From Anaerolineales bacterium (GTDB lineage: Bacteria > Chloroflexota > Anaerolineae > Anaerolineales > E44-bin32), in assembly GCA_023144145.1 (NCBI GenBank), contig JAGLGG010000182.1:1-6837 (forward strand): a stretch of 6,837 nucleotides of DNA. Direction: 5' to 3'. Position numbers and translations under genes: made by a program. The first letter of the stretch is position 1. Each line of letters opens with the position of its first letter. Below the pieces are notes generated by a model. It had not been told where the DNA came from. It made no database searches and saw only the letters and a list, made by a program, of their open reading frames with translations. Positions 6,023 through 6,837 of this stretch are shown here, in pieces.

Positions 6023-6029
6023 GCCTAAC
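6023..6029 (-). other. Exact GTTAGGC core upstream of the sulfatase-like gene
   Basis: An exact copy of the integron core GTTAGGC ends 7 bases before the ATG of the sulfatase-like gene. A matching GCTCAAC box occurs at 6086..6080, which would make a 64-base site, but the arms inside the boxes do not pair. The core may therefore be chance, or the right end of a degenerate attC. It also supplies the weak Shine-Dalgarno-like AGG of the gene. Confidence 0.3.
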
Positions 6030-6034
6030 CTTGC

Positions 6035-6063
6035 AGTAAAAGGTTTTCAAAGTGTGATGTCAA
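6035..6063 (-). promoter_or_regulatory. Sigma-70-type promoter for the sulfatase-like gene
   Basis: A perfect -35 TTGACA (6063..6058) is followed after the ideal 17-nt spacer by TTTACT (6040..6035), matching four of six -10 positions. Transcription would begin near 6028, only about 13 nt before the ATG, so the leader would be very short. It is the best promoter in the window. Confidence 0.5.
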
Positions 6064-6180
6064 GAACAATCCCCCCTTGGTTGAGCGGTACGCGCCGATT
6101 ATCTTCATGCGCTCTCCTTCGACAACATGTCCATTTCTTCAACTACTTATAGATGACCTTTGCATTCTAGGGATGCAACT

Positions 6181-6264
6181 TCTCATAATCCAATTCTGAA
6201 TAGCGAGGGGGTTTATTGTTTCAACTGGATTATGCCCTTCAGAACAATCCCTTCGATTATGAGA
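6181..6264. repeat. Overlapping inverted repeats with alternative pairings
   Basis: TCTCATAATC (6181-6190) is the perfect complement of GATTATGAGA (6255-6264). The overlapping CATAATCCA (6184-6192) is the perfect complement of TGGATTATG (6226-6234). TTCTGAA (6194-6200) pairs with TTCAGAA (6238-6244). The first and second pairings are mutually exclusive, because they share bases 6184-6190. The stretch lies in the gene-poor region upstream of the sulfatase-like gene, about 120 bases beyond its promoter. It could be a nested hairpin set, the remains of mobile-element ends, or a switch in a small transcript. Confidence 0.7.
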
Positions 6265-6496
6265 ATCATGTCCCAACTTGATCGCCCCACTGGATGAACA
6301 AAGGCATTTATTCCGGCTGAGACTTCAACTTTTTCCATCTGCATCAATCAAAACCGCCCAACGATTTACGTTATCCGCTGGTGGGCGGGTGTGGGCAAAG
6401 CTCATTATACAGAAAATGCTCTGGCGTACGTTCAAATCCTTTTTGCGGGACGAATTTCCAACATCCGGTGCATGCTACATTAGGCAGCGCACTTAC
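6265..6496. other. Gene-poor stretch
   Basis: No supportable gene on the minus strand. The plus strand holds part of a long open frame (6278-6685), but it runs antisense across the better-supported minus-strand ORF, has no ribosome binding site and encodes no recognisable motif. A GTTRRRY-like core (GTTGGGC at 6362..6356, minus strand) occurs, but it has no convincing partner. Confidence 0.4.
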
Positions 6497-6745
6497 TCAA
6501 AATTCTCCAACAGATGGAGGACCGAATTTCTCCAAGTCTTCGATGACCGTATGTTCTTGATACATCTTCCACAGCGCTCAGAACCTCTTCCTGTCGGCAT
6601 CCCAGGCCGCGGCATGATCATCAGCCTCCTCCGCTTTGATAATCAACCATTCATAGGCTTTTCTTGCGCGGGGAGTGGGGAATAGGCGCGAAGAGTCGCA
6701 AAGATGCTGGGCCAACCCCCGAAGCGTCTCCGGTGATTCATCCAT
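6497..6745 (-). CDS. Small ORF of unknown function with an in-frame TGA
   Basis: ATG 6745 follows a strong purine-rich ribosome binding site (GGAGGAGAGG) by about 5 nt. The first segment has 55 residues, mostly helical and charged (including PRARKAYEWLIIKAEEA and AAAWDADRKRF), and stops at TGA 6580..6578. The same frame then continues with a further 26 protein-like residues (ALWKMYQEHTVIEDLEKFG and more) to a second TGA at 6499..6497. An 82-residue product results if the first TGA is read through. No good SECIS follows: the nearest hairpin (GUAU/AUAC) is weak and its loop CAAGAAC has no early G. A nonsense mutation, for example from TGG or CGA, or a sequence error is therefore likelier than selenocysteine. 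Alternatively the real protein may be just the 55 residues. I do not recognise the family. A TATACT -10-like hexamer lies about 35-40 bases upstream, without a matching -35. Confidence 0.5.
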
Positions 6746-6837
6746 GCTTCCCTCTCCTCCGCATTAATCAATGTGGTTTAGTGGATGCAGTATACCGGGC
6801 CGCGCATAAGCCGCACGATGGTTTCGCAGTGACACCA

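Noticed and set aside
6429..6440. tRNA T-loop-like string GTTCAAATCC on the plus strand
   Set aside because: The flanks do not form a T-stem, and no acceptor stem, D-arm or anticodon arm fits around it.
6356..6485. Possible further attC site (GTTGGGC with GCCTAAT, minus strand)
   Set aside because: The second box has a mismatch in the invariant AAC, the arms do not pair, and GTTRRRY cores are expected several times by chance in a window of this size.
6278..6685. A 135-residue open frame on the plus strand
   Set aside because: It has no ribosome binding site or recognisable motif, and overlaps antisense a minus-strand ORF with a strong ribosome binding site and more protein-like composition.

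Overview
All recognisable genes in this window lie on the minus strand. Read in that direction (from base 6837 down to base 1) the order is: a small ORF of unknown function interrupted by an in-frame TGA; a 518-residue membrane-anchored sulfatase/LTA-synthase-like protein; an APH-type kinase; a GNAT acetyltransferase; a C-GCAxxG-C-C redox-family protein read through an in-frame TGA; a broken small ORF coupled to it; a two-ribbon zf-TFIIB protein; and a four-helix membrane protein of the DUF6326 type. No rRNA, tRNA, CRISPR array or intact transposase was seen. Coding density is low, with several gene-poor stretches of 200-540 bases. The long ORFs use TGG for Trp, have no internal TGA and end in TAA, so the standard genetic code applies. 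The gene set and density suggest an uncultured environmental bacterium, possibly Chloroflexota, but this rests on general resemblance only.

The main discovery is at 1779..2225. Conventional ORF calling gives only a truncated protein starting at 2057. A longer reading starts at GTG 2225 behind an AAGGAG ribosome binding site and crosses one TGA at codon 25. This TGA sits where the C-GCAxxG-C-C family has its first invariant cysteine. The other three family cysteines are present downstream. Directly after the TGA there is a two-part stem-loop with a GGUCA apical loop, 20 nt downstream, which fits the bacterial SECIS rules and resembles the E. coli fdhF element. I therefore annotate it as a selenoprotein.

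The second theme is a possible integron-like gene-cassette array. Between the GNAT gene and the selenoprotein gene there is an attC-like site (2258-2348): it has R''/R' core boxes, an imperfect inverted repeat with a single extrahelical G, a start 11 bases after one stop codon and an end 32 bases before the next start codon. Core GTTAGGC boxes also lie just upstream of the APH gene and of the sulfatase-like gene, and an ACCTAAC box lies 10 bases after the APH stop. Gene content (acetyltransferase, phosphotransferase, small hypotheticals, all co-oriented, with little functional relation) fits a cassette array. No integrase is in the window, and only one attC is structurally convincing.

The gene-poor stretches are 378-921 (a 24-bp tandem repeat pair, otherwise nothing), 1465-1778 (broken small ORF), 2822-3034 (structured leader of the GNAT gene), 4034-4458 (two perfect hairpins inside a possible attC, then broken frames) and 6016-6496 (a promoter and a set of competing inverted repeats).
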